Positions 28,560 to 37,348 of a stretch of DNA of 64,000 nucleotides are shown here, one piece after another (within the stretch, counting starts at the first letter, position 1; each line of letters opens with the position of its first letter). The notes below the pieces were generated by a model. The model was not told the origin of the DNA. It did no database searches and saw only the letters and a program-made list of their open reading frames with translations. The position numbers and the translations under genes were made by a program. Origin of the DNA: Dyadobacter frigoris (GTDB taxonomy: Bacteria > Bacteroidota > Bacteroidia > Cytophagales > Spirosomataceae); NCBI RefSeq assembly GCF_005280585.1, contig NZ_SZVO01000010.1, forward strand, positions 275,193-339,192, written 5' to 3'.

Positions 28560-28754
28560 CCTGATCGCCTTATCCGATAAGCATATCCCGGAAGTCTGTT
28601 TTATATCGACATGCAGAGGTTTTCTCAATAATTACAGTAAATGGAAATTTGAAATTTTCAATATGCTGTTGCTTTCCGGGATTTGCAAAAGCATTGGCCC
28701 GGTTATTTCAGGGCTAATAGTATTGAAAATGTTTTATGAAAAATTGTAAAAGTT
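28560..28754. other. Intergenic spacer inside the PRC-baeRF3-hpf unit
   Basis: 195 bp. An open frame crosses it but looks non-coding. No terminator seen, so read-through to the next gene is plausible. Confidence 0.35.
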
Positions 28755-29909
28755 ATGAAACTACCCACCAAAGAATTAATTCAGGAATTATCATCCGTCA
28801 ATATAGGTCCTTGCTTATCGGTATACATGCCGACACACCGGACGCATCCCGGTAATGGTCAAAATCCTATCCGTTACCAGAATATGCTCAAACGGCTTGA
28901 AAGCTCTTTGTCAGAAAAATATTCGGAGAGCGAAATAAAAGCATACCTGGCACCCTTTGAAAACCTTAAAGACGACCGGGACTTCTGGAACCACAATCTG
29001 GAAGGACTGGCCATTTTCAGCTCCGGAGAAATTTTCGAAACCGTCAGCCTGGCTTTACCTGTGGCCGAGCTACTGGTAGTTGCCGAAAGCTTCCACACGA
29101 AGCCTATGCGCCAGTATCTGCAAACCGAAGACCGGTTTCAGATTCTCGGCCTGACGTTAACGGAAATGCGTTTTTTCGAAGGCAACAGATTTTCAGTATC
29201 TGAAATAGAACTGGGAGAGGATATTCCAAAGACTATCGAAGAAGCCCTTGGAAGTGAACTTACTGAAAAACATACAACTGTGGCATCCTACGGCGGTGTA
29301 GGTGGCGAAAGTGGCAACATGCACCACGGGCATGGCGCTAAAAAGGATGAGACGGATAAGGATTCCGAGCGGTTTTTCAGGATTGTGGCAGAAACTGCTT
29401 ACGAAAAATTTTCGAAGCCTTCCGGTCTTCCTCTAATTCTGGCCGCTCTGCCAGAACATCGCAACCTGTTTAGAAAGGTCAACAAAAATCCATTTTTGCT
29501 CACTGACGGCATTGACCTCAATCCGGACGCATTGTCTGCTGACAGACTGAGAACGATGGCCTGGGAAGTAATGGAGCCAGAGTATGATCAAAGGCTGAAA
29601 AACTGGTCTGACAAGGTGGCCCAGGCCATGGCAGATCAGAAAGGAAGCGATCTGATCGGGGATATTGTGGCGGCTGCCACATCGGGCAGAGTGGAAACGC
29701 TGTTGCTGGAAAAGGACAGGATTATCCCCGGAAAAATCGTGGATGCAGCGAACGGACTTATTGAAACAGGTGCGCTATCAGATCCTGAAACAGATGACCT
29801 GCTAGACGATATTGGAGAGCTTGTTGAGAAATTTGGTGGAAAGGTTCTTGTGCTACCTGCTGAAAAAATGAACGTGGAATCAGGCGCTGCCGCTATTTTC
29901 AGATACTGA
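28755..29909 (+). CDS. baeRF3-family protein (bacterial relative of archaeo-eukaryotic release factor)
   Basis: A 384 aa protein resembling the bacterial archaeo-eukaryotic release-factor families (baeRF, probably family 3). The order is an N-terminal domain with CLSVYMPTHRTHPGNGQNP, a middle part with LAIFSSGEIFE and LGLTLTEMRFFEGN, and a C-terminal ribosomal L7Ae/eRF1-like part with KVLVLPAEKMN near the end. These families are inferred by others to act on stalled or hibernating ribosomes, but no function is proven. A His/Gly patch (MHHGHGAKK, about 197-205) lies in the middle. It is followed 58 bp later by the HPF-like gene, which supports a ribosome-related role. Confidence 0.8.
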   Translation: MKLPTKELIQELSSVNIGPCLSVYMPTHRTHPGNGQNPIRYQNMLKRLESSLSEKYSESEIKAYLAPFENLKDDRDFWNHNLEGLAIFSSGEIFETVSLALPVAELLVVAESFHTKPMRQYLQTEDRFQILGLTLTEMRFFEGNRFSVSEIELGEDIPKTIEEALGSELTEKHTTVASYGGVGGESGNMHHGHGAKKDETDKDSERFFRIVAETAYEKFSKPSGLPLILAALPEHRNLFRKVNKNPFLLTDGIDLNPDALSADRLRTMAWEVMEPEYDQRLKNWSDKVAQAMADQKGSDLIGDIVAAATSGRVETLLLEKDRIIPGKIVDAANGLIETGALSDPETDDLLDDIGELVEKFGGKVLVLPAEKMNVESGAAAIFRY

Positions 29910-29967
29910 CCTCGGTAATTCATTTTCCAGACTCAAAAAAATCAACTCATTAAACAAATTAAGAACC

Positions 29968-30282
29968 ATGACTATTCAGTTTAATACCGATAAAAATATA
30001 ACAGGCAGCGAAGAAAAAGCCGCCCCGCTTGTGGAATTCCTAACCAATGATCTCAGTAGGTTCAGTGATCACATTACCCGTTTGGAAGTACATATCTCGG
30101 ACCAAAATGGCAACAAAGATGGCCTGAATGACGTCCGCTGCAAGATTGAGGCAAGGATGGAAGGGAAACAGCCGATAGCAGTAAGCAACGACGCAGATAC
30201 CAGTTCAATGGCTGTAAAAGGTGCAAGCGATAAGCTAAAAAGTGCACTTGAAACAATTGTTGGCCGTGCCAGAAGCTATTGA
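29968..30282 (+). CDS. hpf: HPF/RaiA-like ribosome-hibernation protein
   Basis: A 104 aa protein with the beta-alpha-beta-beta-beta-alpha order of S30AE proteins: IQFNTDKNI, helix FLTNDLSRFSDHITRLEVHIS, strands with RCKIEARMEGKQPIAVS and the C-terminal helix GASDKLKSALETIVGRA. It should bind the 30S subunit and block translation during stress. It lacks the long C-terminal dimerisation domain, so it is of the short type. The sequence is divergent from classical YfiA/HPF; that family call is inferred from fold order. Ends with a terminator. Confidence 0.75.
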   Translation: MTIQFNTDKNITGSEEKAAPLVEFLTNDLSRFSDHITRLEVHISDQNGNKDGLNDVRCKIEARMEGKQPIAVSNDADTSSMAVKGASDKLKSALETIVGRARSY

Positions 30283-30293
30283 AAGGAAATATT

Positions 30294-30330
30294 ATCCCCG
30301 GGTGTGGCATAGACGCCCGGGGATTTTTTT
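30294..30330 (+). terminator. Rho-independent terminator after hpf
   Basis: Stem ATCCCCGGG (30294-30302) with CCCGGGGAT (30316-30324), followed by TTTTTT. Classical form; it closes the PRC-baeRF3-hpf unit. Confidence 0.85.
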
Positions 30331-30450
30331 GAAAACATAATTATCGAATGCCTGACCATTGAAAATATGGAATCCTGTACCTAAGCATCCACAGGATATT
30401 TCGCTGTCTGGCTGATTAAAAATGAAGTAAATTTTAAATTAATATTTAAT

Positions 30451-31212
30451 ATGAAACGGAGTATAAAGAGTTTGGTCGGATTTACGATGGGCGCCATTGA
30501 CGGTGAAATAGGAAAAGTGAAAGAATTCTACTTTGATGATAACACCTGGACGATCCGTTACCTAATTATTGAAACCGGCAGCTGGCTTTTCGGCCGTAAA
30601 GTGCTTATTTCCCCTCAGGCAGTATTAACCTCTGATTGGGAAAATAAAGTTTTTCTTGTAAACCTTACAAAAGAACAAATTAAAAACAGCCCCGAGATTG
30701 ATACTGAAAAGCCTGTCTCGCGCCAACAAGAACTAGAACTTTACGCGCACTATCCCTGGACAGGCTATTGGGGTGGGGGAATTTGGGCTGGTGGCATGGG
30801 TACTTCCGGAATGATGATGTCACCCTCTTTGCCTCTGGAAACAGCAGTTCACGAAAAACTTCACAGCGAAGAAGCAATTAATCCGCATCTGCGCAGTACA
30901 GATCATGTTACTGGTTACAACATAAAAGCCATCGATGGCGAAGTTGGCGATGTAGAAGACTTTGTAATTGATGAAGGCACATGGAAACTTGCATTTATGG
31001 TGGTCGATACGGGAAATTGGTTTCCAGGAAAAAAGGTACTTATATCGCCAAATTGGATAAAAGATATACAATGGGATACTTCGGATGTGATGGTGAACGC
31101 ATCGGTTAAGCAGATAAAAGACAGCCCCGAATATGATGCAGATACCTACCTGAGTGATGATTATGAGACTAACCTTCACACTTATTATGGCGGTTTTATT
31201 TCACAAGAATAG
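30451..31212 (+). CDS. Tandem PRC-barrel domain protein, paralogue
   Basis: A 253 aa paralogue of the protein at 27789, with the same two PRC domains (about 1-80 and 150-230) and the same joining patch (HYPWTGYWGGGIWAGG). Opening residues GEIGKVKEFYFDD are identical to those of the first copy. The strong similarity and the short distance suggest an old tandem duplication, now divergent. No Crp-like operator was found upstream. A 13-bp stem terminator follows. Confidence 0.88.
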   Translation: MKRSIKSLVGFTMGAIDGEIGKVKEFYFDDNTWTIRYLIIETGSWLFGRKVLISPQAVLTSDWENKVFLVNLTKEQIKNSPEIDTEKPVSRQQELELYAHYPWTGYWGGGIWAGGMGTSGMMMSPSLPLETAVHEKLHSEEAINPHLRSTDHVTGYNIKAIDGEVGDVEDFVIDEGTWKLAFMVVDTGNWFPGKKVLISPNWIKDIQWDTSDVMVNASVKQIKDSPEYDADTYLSDDYETNLHTYYGGFISQE

Positions 31213-31214
31213 TA

Positions 31215-31266
31215 AGCAAAACATGAAAATGTCAAACAAATTACTTGTTCATGTTTTGCTCTTTTT
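31215..31266 (+). terminator. Terminator after the second PRC gene
   Basis: Perfect 13-bp arms AGCAAAACATGAA (31215-31227) and TTCATGTTTTGCT (31248-31260), loop of 20 nt, followed by CTTTTT. Confidence 0.75.
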
Positions 31267-31406
31267 GGAGCTGGTTACTGCTTGACAAGGTAATATGGAT
31301 TTGTAGGACAGAATCGTCCGATCTACGGTAATGAAGGCGCGCATCAGTGGGTACAAAGATCAATTCAGTATCCTTTTTAGCAACTTTCCTTTAATCTGAC
31401 AAGCAT

Positions 31407-32216
31407 TTATTGTTCAAGAACAGCATTTAGCTCCGCCCCTAAAAGTACGACGGTCGCTGAATATTGAAAAAACACCAGTGTAATAATTACTCCGCCAATA
31501 CTGCCATAGGCCAGGTCAAAATTTGCAAAATATCCGAGATAAACTGAAAACAACTGCGCAAGCGCCAGCCATAAGATCGTGGCGAAGATGGCGCCCGCAG
31601 ACACTTTTCGCCAGTTTTTGTTGTGATTGGGCAGTATCCGATACATAATAGAAAAAATCAACGCCAATAAAATAAATGCCAAAGGGAAGCGCAGGATGTT
31701 TATCAGCTTAAACCAATTCATCGAAAGGGAAATATATTTTGATATAAAATCCGTAAGGAGAGGCCAGATAATAACCATCACGGCCAGTACAACAAAAGTG
31801 ATTGCACTGCATATAACAACTACAATGCTTTGTAAGCGTCTTTTCCACAATGGTCGCATTTCTTGAATTGCATACACGCGGTTCAGGCCGATACGTAACC
31901 CCTCAATACCAGAAGAAGATATCCATAACGTTCCGAGCCCGCCCAGTGTGAACAGGCCGGAAGAGCGATTTGCTAATATATTGTTGATCACAGGAGTAAC
32001 AGTATCCACGATCCTCGGCGGTATATAGCTGAAAGCATAGTTGATAAGCATTTGAGATGCGTCCGCTTTGCCGAACAAACTGGCAGTGGCCATTATAAAA
32101 ATAATAAAAGGAAAAAATGCGAGCAGGGAAGAGTAAGCAGCATAACCTCCAAAAATCAGGATATCATCGTCGATTGCACCGGAAAATGTCTTAAGAACAA
32201 TTTTCTTTAATTTCAT
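31407..32216 (-). CDS. YihY/BrkB-family membrane protein
   Basis: An inner-membrane protein of 269 aa from the ATG at 32216 (MKLKKIVLKTF). An upstream ATG at 32258 would add 14 unlikely residues. Six membrane helices are visible. The family segments are DDDILIFGGYAAYSSLLAFFPF, here cut short, and SSGIEGLRIGLNRVYAIQE in the first loop. The family was once mis-called ribonuclease BN; its function is unknown, possibly lipid or substrate transport. It stands alone on the minus strand. Confidence 0.88.
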   Translation of the reverse strand: MKLKKIVLKTFSGAIDDDILIFGGYAAYSSLLAFFPFIIFIMATASLFGKADASQMLINYAFSYIPPRIVDTVTPVINNILANRSSGLFTLGGLGTLWISSSGIEGLRIGLNRVYAIQEMRPLWKRRLQSIVVVICSAITFVVLAVMVIIWPLLTDFISKYISLSMNWFKLINILRFPLAFILLALIFSIMYRILPNHNKNWRKVSAGAIFATILWLALAQLFSVYLGYFANFDLAYGSIGGVIITLVFFQYSATVVLLGAELNAVLEQ

Positions 32217-32439
32217 ATTGCTGAAAATAATACATTGTACTACCTGTATGCAGCACAAAAAAAACCTGTGCGCCAGATCAAAGAGCAGAAGCTAAAATTC
32301 CTATACCATTATCGACGGTTAATCAACTGACTACCGTAGAAACTGATTTTTATCGCGTAGAAAATGTCGGCAAACTAACAGTTCCAGCGGTTGAAGGAGA
32401 CCAGCTGATAAATAAAATAAGAAAACGCCAATCCTATTC

Positions 32440-33324
32440 CTAATCTTTCAACGCTTCGAATCCGGATACGACATCAAAAAGTTCTTCATCAATAGAGCTT
32501 TGCCGAAGGCGATTAAATTTAAATCCCAGGTCAACAACCAATTCCTGAATACTCTTTTCTGCACGCTGCATCGCTTGCAGCCGGCTTGCATTTTCGCTGG
32601 CCAGTGATTCGGCACACGCTTTGAATATAGATATAAATAAATACTCCCGAATAAGTGCTGACAATGTTCTCTTCGGATCGCCCACGACCTGCGGCAGATT
32701 GTTTGACGGCCATTTTGTTTTTGTAAAACCGTCGAGCCAATTTTCATCCAGTGGCAATATCTTTTGAACCACGGGGGTATAACCGTAATCCGATTTGGGC
32801 TGGTTGTGAAAAATGTAAACTTCGGGGTTTTCAAATTCAGCGGAGTCCTGATGAATTTTGATCAAAATCTCCCCTACCAGCGGCGAGATCAATTGAACCG
32901 AACCCGGAACCAAAAATAGCTTCTTCGGCTCCAAATCTGCATCGGATAAAAGTAACCCGACACGTTCCCCAATGGCCCATACTTTTTTTTCTCCGGGTAA
33001 TTCGTTCAGCTTATTTGAAACAAAACCTGTCAGGGAATCATTGAACTGACCGACCAGGCCCTGATCCGATCCAAAGACGATGGCAATGATTGGCTTCGGA
33101 GTCTTTTTTGGCGGCAATTTAGGAATTGTAGATCTGTCTGGTCTGTTATTGCCAAGATAGGCTGCAATTCCCAAAACAACATTGTCGCTGTAATCTTTCA
33201 GTGAACTCAGTGCCGTTTCATACTGTCCAATATTGGACGCAGCCATGGCTTTCATCGTTCTGACGACAGATTTGAGATCCGCTGCGCCGTCAGCTTTCCT
33301 TCGAAGACTTTCCAGTGTATCCAT
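32440..33324 (-). CDS. atpG: N-type ATPase gamma subunit
   Basis: Central stalk subunit (294 aa) that couples catalytic alpha3beta3 rotation to the c ring. It has the N-terminal helix SLRRKADGAADLKSVVRTMKAM and the C-terminal helix ENASRLQAMQRAEKSIQELV, both matching the family's long coiled coil. It overlaps atpA by one base. This is the last gene of the nine-gene operon, the order seen in N-ATPases (atpDCQRBEFAG), in which no separate delta gene is present. Confidence 0.92.
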   Translation of the reverse strand: MDTLESLRRKADGAADLKSVVRTMKAMAASNIGQYETALSSLKDYSDNVVLGIAAYLGNNRPDRSTIPKLPPKKTPKPIIAIVFGSDQGLVGQFNDSLTGFVSNKLNELPGEKKVWAIGERVGLLLSDADLEPKKLFLVPGSVQLISPLVGEILIKIHQDSAEFENPEVYIFHNQPKSDYGYTPVVQKILPLDENWLDGFTKTKWPSNNLPQVVGDPKRTLSALIREYLFISIFKACAESLASENASRLQAMQRAEKSIQELVVDLGFKFNRLRQSSIDEELFDVVSGFEALKD

Positions 33325-34871
33325 TAGCCTTTCGTTTTGGTTTGCTCGGGTTGATCCCGAAAAGTGCCAAGCACATCTTCGGCGATATCCAGAATTGCCT
33401 GACGATCCTGATCCGATTGTTTTTCGTCTGAGAACAAACGTTTCAGCGTATCATCCGGAATTTTATCGACGCTTTCAACCAGCGCATTCTGAGCTTCCTG
33501 CATTTTATCCTCAGGCACCGTATCCAAAAGACCAGCGGTCAGCGTCAATAGCACAATGAACTGCTCAGGAACAGACATCGGTTTGAGCTCTTGTTGTTTA
33601 AGACAGATACGTATGCGTTTACCATGTTCAATGATCTTTTTGGTATTGTCATCCATCCGGGTTCCAAATCGGGAAAACGTTTCCAGTTCCTCAAACTGCG
33701 CATATTCAAGTTTCAGATTGGCAATGGACCGATACGTCCGTAGCTGAGCCGCACCACCCACACGGGATACCGATTTGCCCACATCAACGGCTGGTAATAT
33801 GCCCAGTTCAAATAGTTTTGGAGAAAGATATATTTGTCCGTCCGTAATTGAGATTAGATTCGTTGGGATATAGGCTGAAATATTCTGGGCCTCTGTCTCG
33901 ATAATCGGCAATGCAGTGAGTGAGCCGCCTCCCAATTTTTCATCAAGACGTGTAGAGCGTTCCAGAAGTTTGGAATGAATATAGAAAATATCTCCCGGGA
34001 AAGCTTCCCTTCCGGGCGGCCTGCGGAGTAAGAGAGATAACTCGCGATACGCTCTGGCATGGTTGGTCAGATCATCATAAACGACCAGCACATCCCGCCC
34101 CTTTTCCATAAAATATTCAGCAATGGAGGTGGCGGCATATGGACAAATATATTTGAGCCCGGGTGCGTTATTACCTTCTGTAACCACCATTACGGTATAA
34201 TCCATGGCCCCCTTCTCCGCCAGGTTTGCACGTACTTTTGCCACAGATGATGCCCGCTGGCCGACGGCACAATAAATGCAGATCACATTTTTATCCCGCT
34301 GATTCAGAATGGCATCGATGGCAATGGCCGTTTTCCCGGTCTGCCGGTCGCCCAGGATTAGCTCACGCTGCCCACGCCCAATCGGAATCAAGGCGTCGAT
34401 TACTTTGATGCCTGTTTGCAGAGGCACACTCACGGCGCGCCGGTCCATAATTGCAGGCGAGGGCCGTTCTATGGGCAACCGATCGCTGAAAACGATCTCC
34501 CCTTTTCCGTCCACAGCTTCCCCGAGCGGATTGATCACCCTTCCTATCAAAGCATCTCCAACGGGTATATCAGTTACTCTTCCAGTCCTTTCGACCTGAT
34601 CTCCTACATTCAGCAACGAGTCCTCGCCAAGCAAAATGACGCCTATTTCTTCTGCATCCAGATTGTAGGCAATTCCGAAAAGGCCGTTTGGGAATTTTAG
34701 TAACTCCTCAAATCCTGCACCAGGCAGGCCGATTACTTTGACAATACCGGTCGAAACGCTGGTGATCACACCCGTTTCTTTGAGTGATAAAGCGAAGTTA
34801 TATTTCTCCCTGCTCTTTTCAAGCAACTCAAAAGCATCATCGACCGCCTTACCCGCCTGGCTTGAAAACAT
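33324..34871 (-). CDS. atpA: N-type ATPase alpha subunit
   Basis: Non-catalytic nucleotide-binding subunit of 515 aa. The P-loop is GDRQTGKTA near residue 170. The conserved arginine region (SVSRVGGAAQL) and the KLLERSTRLDEKLGGGSLTALP segment identify it as alpha. It is preceded by an 85-bp gap after atpF, the largest within the operon. It differs from housekeeping alpha in length and in its N-terminus, as expected for the N-type, and would be a second, horizontally spread rotary ATPase next to a standard one elsewhere on the chromosome. Confidence 0.95.
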   Translation of the reverse strand: MFSSQAGKAVDDAFELLEKSREKYNFALSLKETGVITSVSTGIVKVIGLPGAGFEELLKFPNGLFGIAYNLDAEEIGVILLGEDSLLNVGDQVERTGRVTDIPVGDALIGRVINPLGEAVDGKGEIVFSDRLPIERPSPAIMDRRAVSVPLQTGIKVIDALIPIGRGQRELILGDRQTGKTAIAIDAILNQRDKNVICIYCAVGQRASSVAKVRANLAEKGAMDYTVMVVTEGNNAPGLKYICPYAATSIAEYFMEKGRDVLVVYDDLTNHARAYRELSLLLRRPPGREAFPGDIFYIHSKLLERSTRLDEKLGGGSLTALPIIETEAQNISAYIPTNLISITDGQIYLSPKLFELGILPAVDVGKSVSRVGGAAQLRTYRSIANLKLEYAQFEELETFSRFGTRMDDNTKKIIEHGKRIRICLKQQELKPMSVPEQFIVLLTLTAGLLDTVPEDKMQEAQNALVESVDKIPDDTLKRLFSDEKQSDQDRQAILDIAEDVLGTFRDQPEQTKTKG

Positions 34872-34955
34872 ATTGTTTTATTTAAGTATTGAATAGATAA
34901 GGATTTTACTACAATTGAAAGAAACCTCTCAAATGCAGTGAAACCCTCAGCGTTA

Positions 34956-35738
34956 TTATTTCTCTTCAACAACAGGTTCAGCGTTTTGCTTCGCGGTTTC
35001 GGATACCCCGTCTTTCAATGCATCGAGATAGGCAGAGACCGTCCAGGCCAATTTATAGCCATTCAGTGAAAGCTCAACACCGCTGATAATTTGCGGCAAA
35101 ACCTTAAAATCATAAACTCCCGAAACGCCAAGCATCTTATCAACCTCGCTTCGGATTTGGGTCTGTAACCCTGAAGATATTTCAAAAGCGGTAGCAACGA
35201 GGACATGATCTGAGTCCGACTTGAAGGCCTGCGTAAACCGCTTGATTTCTTCCGGTTTCATGGCACGTAACTTTTCCAGGAATACGGCTGTGGTCTGCTC
35301 TTCCAAACTGACGGACGCCAAATCTGTCAGCGTCTTCCGGGAAATCTGCAAAACCTCCCTCTGGGTCTTCTCTGCAATTGTTTTGACCATATCGTCCTGC
35401 ATTTTGAGCAGGGACTTTTTATGTTCTTCTCGGGCAACCCCAGCCTCTTTCCCGACCTGATCCATCTGCTTTTTACGCTCGGCTTTTACTGCATCAACAG
35501 ACTCTTTTACGCGCTGTTCTTTTTGTTCGTCAAAGGTTTTATTCTTTTCGACAAACAGTTCCTTTTCTTTTTTTGCATCACTTTTCCCGTTCTCCGCATC
35601 CTGGATCTGACCAACGATTTTTTTCTCACGATCGTCTATCGCACTCAGGATGGGTTTGTACAGAAAGCGCCTAAGGAGCCATACCAGAATAAAAAAATTA
35701 ATAATCTGGGCTATTACCGTGAACCAGTCAATTTGCAT
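34956..35738 (-). CDS. atpF: N-type ATPase b subunit with delta-like C-terminal part
   Basis: Peripheral stalk subunit, 260 aa, considerably longer than a normal b (about 160). A membrane helix at 5-25 is followed by a long charged coiled coil (35-150). The C-terminal part (about 155-230: FLEKLRAMKPEEIKRFTQAFKS) is delta-like. N-ATPase operons lack atpH, and this fused b subunit is thought to supply its job. The gene starts 6 bp after atpE. Confidence 0.9.
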   Translation of the reverse strand: MQIDWFTVIAQIINFFILVWLLRRFLYKPILSAIDDREKKIVGQIQDAENGKSDAKKEKELFVEKNKTFDEQKEQRVKESVDAVKAERKKQMDQVGKEAGVAREEHKKSLLKMQDDMVKTIAEKTQREVLQISRKTLTDLASVSLEEQTTAVFLEKLRAMKPEEIKRFTQAFKSDSDHVLVATAFEISSGLQTQIRSEVDKMLGVSGVYDFKVLPQIISGVELSLNGYKLAWTVSAYLDALKDGVSETAKQNAEPVVEEK

Positions 35739-35744
35739 AGTTGC

Positions 35745-36014
35745 CTATTTTAGAATAATGTGATTCCAGAAAGGATTGGCAAAAATCAGAATCATGGATA
35801 CCACGAAACAATAAATGGCCGTAGATTCTATCATGGCCAGCCCCACAAACAGAGTTCTGGTGATGACAGGGGCGGCATCTGGCTGCTGCGCAATAGAGGT
35901 CAGGGCGGTCGCGACCGATTTCCCCTCCCCCAGGGCCGGGAACATACAGCCAATACTGGTTGTAAATCCCGCCATAATGATCGAAACCATTGCAATAATT
36001 GTAACACTATCCAT
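35745..36014 (-). CDS. atpE: N-type ATPase c subunit (rotor ring)
   Basis: Two-helix proteolipid of 89 aa. The ion-binding carboxylate is Glu63 in MIESTAIY, with Ser64, Thr65 and Tyr68. In the first helix Glu30 (PALGEGKS) occupies the place of Gln32 in the Na+-binding Ilyobacter tartaricus ring. E-S-T-x2-Y is the pattern of Na+-type rings, but the extra Glu is typical of N-ATPases. A Burkholderia N-ATPase ring was reported as proton-specific, so the ion used here is open. It lies between atpB and atpF. Confidence 0.93.
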   Translation of the reverse strand: MDSVTIIAMVSIIMAGFTTSIGCMFPALGEGKSVATALTSIAQQPDAAPVITRTLFVGLAMIESTAIYCFVVSMILIFANPFWNHIILK

Positions 36015-36026
36015 TTTTATAACTAT

Positions 36027-36707
36027 TTAATTTTCGGTTGTATCTGGTTTTTTGACTGCGGCGGCGATATACACCGTTGCCAGTATGCTGAAAATATAAG
36101 CCTGGACCATACCGGTCAGCAGTCCGAGCGCGCTCATGATGATCGGAAAAATCAGCGGTGTGATTGAGATCAGAATGGCCACTACCAAACCTCCGCTCAT
36201 CATATTGCCGAAAAGACGTATGGCCAGGGCAAGTGTGCGTGAAGCTTCACTGATCAGGTTAAAGGGAAGCATGATGAACGTCGGCTCGATATAAGATTTC
36301 AGGTAACCAACGAAGCCATCAGCCCCGACACCATAAAACGGAACCGCCATAAAAACACAAACCGCCAATGCAGCCGTTGTCGAAAGCGAACCAGTGGGCG
36401 GTTCGTACCAGGGAAAAATAATGCAGACATTGGCAACTGCAATGAACAGAAACAAAGTACCAATAAAAGCAATGTACTTTTCTGGTTTGTCGAGCCCAAC
36501 TTCTTTGATCTGACCATTGATGCCGGTAACCACCATTTCCAGTATACACTGCCAGCGTGAGATCTTCATTCCGGATTTGAGATTTCGCGTGATAACGGCA
36601 GAGCCCACCACCAGCACAAACATCAGCACCCAGGTGGTGACGATCGTCAGGTTGAGATGGACAAAACCATACTCCCAAAATACCGTTTCATCCGGACTGA
36701 GCTTCAT
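36027..36707 (-). CDS. atpB: N-type ATPase a subunit (stator channel)
   Basis: Membrane subunit of 226 aa carrying the ion half-channels. The essential arginine is R164 in LAIRLFGNMMSGG. Five to six membrane helices are visible. It overlaps atpR by 4 bases (ATGA). Shorter than many housekeeping a subunits (about 240-270), as usual for N-type versions. Confidence 0.93.
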   Translation of the reverse strand: MKLSPDETVFWEYGFVHLNLTIVTTWVLMFVLVVGSAVITRNLKSGMKISRWQCILEMVVTGINGQIKEVGLDKPEKYIAFIGTLFLFIAVANVCIIFPWYEPPTGSLSTTAALAVCVFMAVPFYGVGADGFVGYLKSYIEPTFIMLPFNLISEASRTLALAIRLFGNMMSGGLVVAILISITPLIFPIIMSALGLLTGMVQAYIFSILATVYIAAAVKKPDTTEN

Positions 36708-37018
36708 ACCTTATCTAATTTGGTTTGCATTTTTTCATTTTTGTCTTCCCTTTTCGTCGCATAAATGACCAGGTAACGTGCCAGGATAAATCCCGCCAGA
36801 CAAATCAGCATGCCCTGCCATCCGCCAATCCCGACATAATAAAATCCGGCAAGGACTACGGAAGTTCGCAAAATATAGCTCACAAGAAAACCGGCAGCAG
36901 GAAAACGGCTGGCCATGATATGCCTTACCGTCAGCCAGAGCCCTCCAAAGTACAGGGCACCCAATATTAATCCCACCAGGAATGCCACGGCAACATATTC
37001 GTTTATTATTTCTCTCAT
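36704..37018 (-). CDS. atpR: N-type ATPase accessory subunit AtpR
   Basis: A 104 aa membrane protein with three helices (about 9-30, 42-62 and 66-84) and a basic C-terminal tail (KREDKNEKMQTK). Its place between atpQ and atpB identifies it as AtpR, an accessory protein unique to N-ATPases. It is thought to help c-ring assembly or binding, which is not proven. Arg84 in LAR(YL) and Arg59 in ILR lie in membrane segments and may contact the c ring. Confidence 0.9.
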   Translation of the reverse strand: MREIINEYVAVAFLVGLILGALYFGGLWLTVRHIMASRFPAAGFLVSYILRTSVVLAGFYYVGIGGWQGMLICLAGFILARYLVIYATKREDKNEKMQTKLDKV

Positions 37019-37025
37019 ATCAGTT

Positions 37026-37337
37026 TCAATTCTTTTTATGCATTTCGCTATCCTCCTTTGTAACCCAGTAGCCCCCGATCACACAACCGACAGACAAGCC
37101 TGCGATAAGAAGGGTCAGCGTCCATGAAAATGACTGAGGGAATTTTCTATCCAGCCATATCCCGGCAGCCGCACCCAGTAATGCGGGTACCGTTACCGAC
37201 CATCCGACCATACCAAACATGCCCAGACCAGCCCAAACGCCCGACTTCTTTTCGCGCAACGCTTTCAGCTTTCGCTTTTCCATTTCGGAAACATTCCTGC
37301 TAAATTCACTTTCATTATTTTGATCGGCAGGTTCCAT
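37026..37337 (-). CDS. atpQ: N-type ATPase accessory subunit AtpQ (AtpI-like)
   Basis: A 103 aa protein: a charged N-terminal helix (about 1-30) followed by two membrane helices (about 42-62 and 72-92). The AtpI-like signature GMVGWSVTVPALLGAAAGIWLDRKFP is divided over the first helix and loop. Position between atpC and atpR identifies it as AtpQ, found only in N-ATPase operons. A role in assembly is suspected. It lies 11 bp from atpC and 7 bp from atpR. Confidence 0.9.
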   Translation of the reverse strand: MEPADQNNESEFSRNVSEMEKRKLKALREKKSGVWAGLGMFGMVGWSVTVPALLGAAAGIWLDRKFPQSFSWTLTLLIAGLSVGCVIGGYWVTKEDSEMHKKN

Positions 37338-37348
37338 TATGATTCCTT

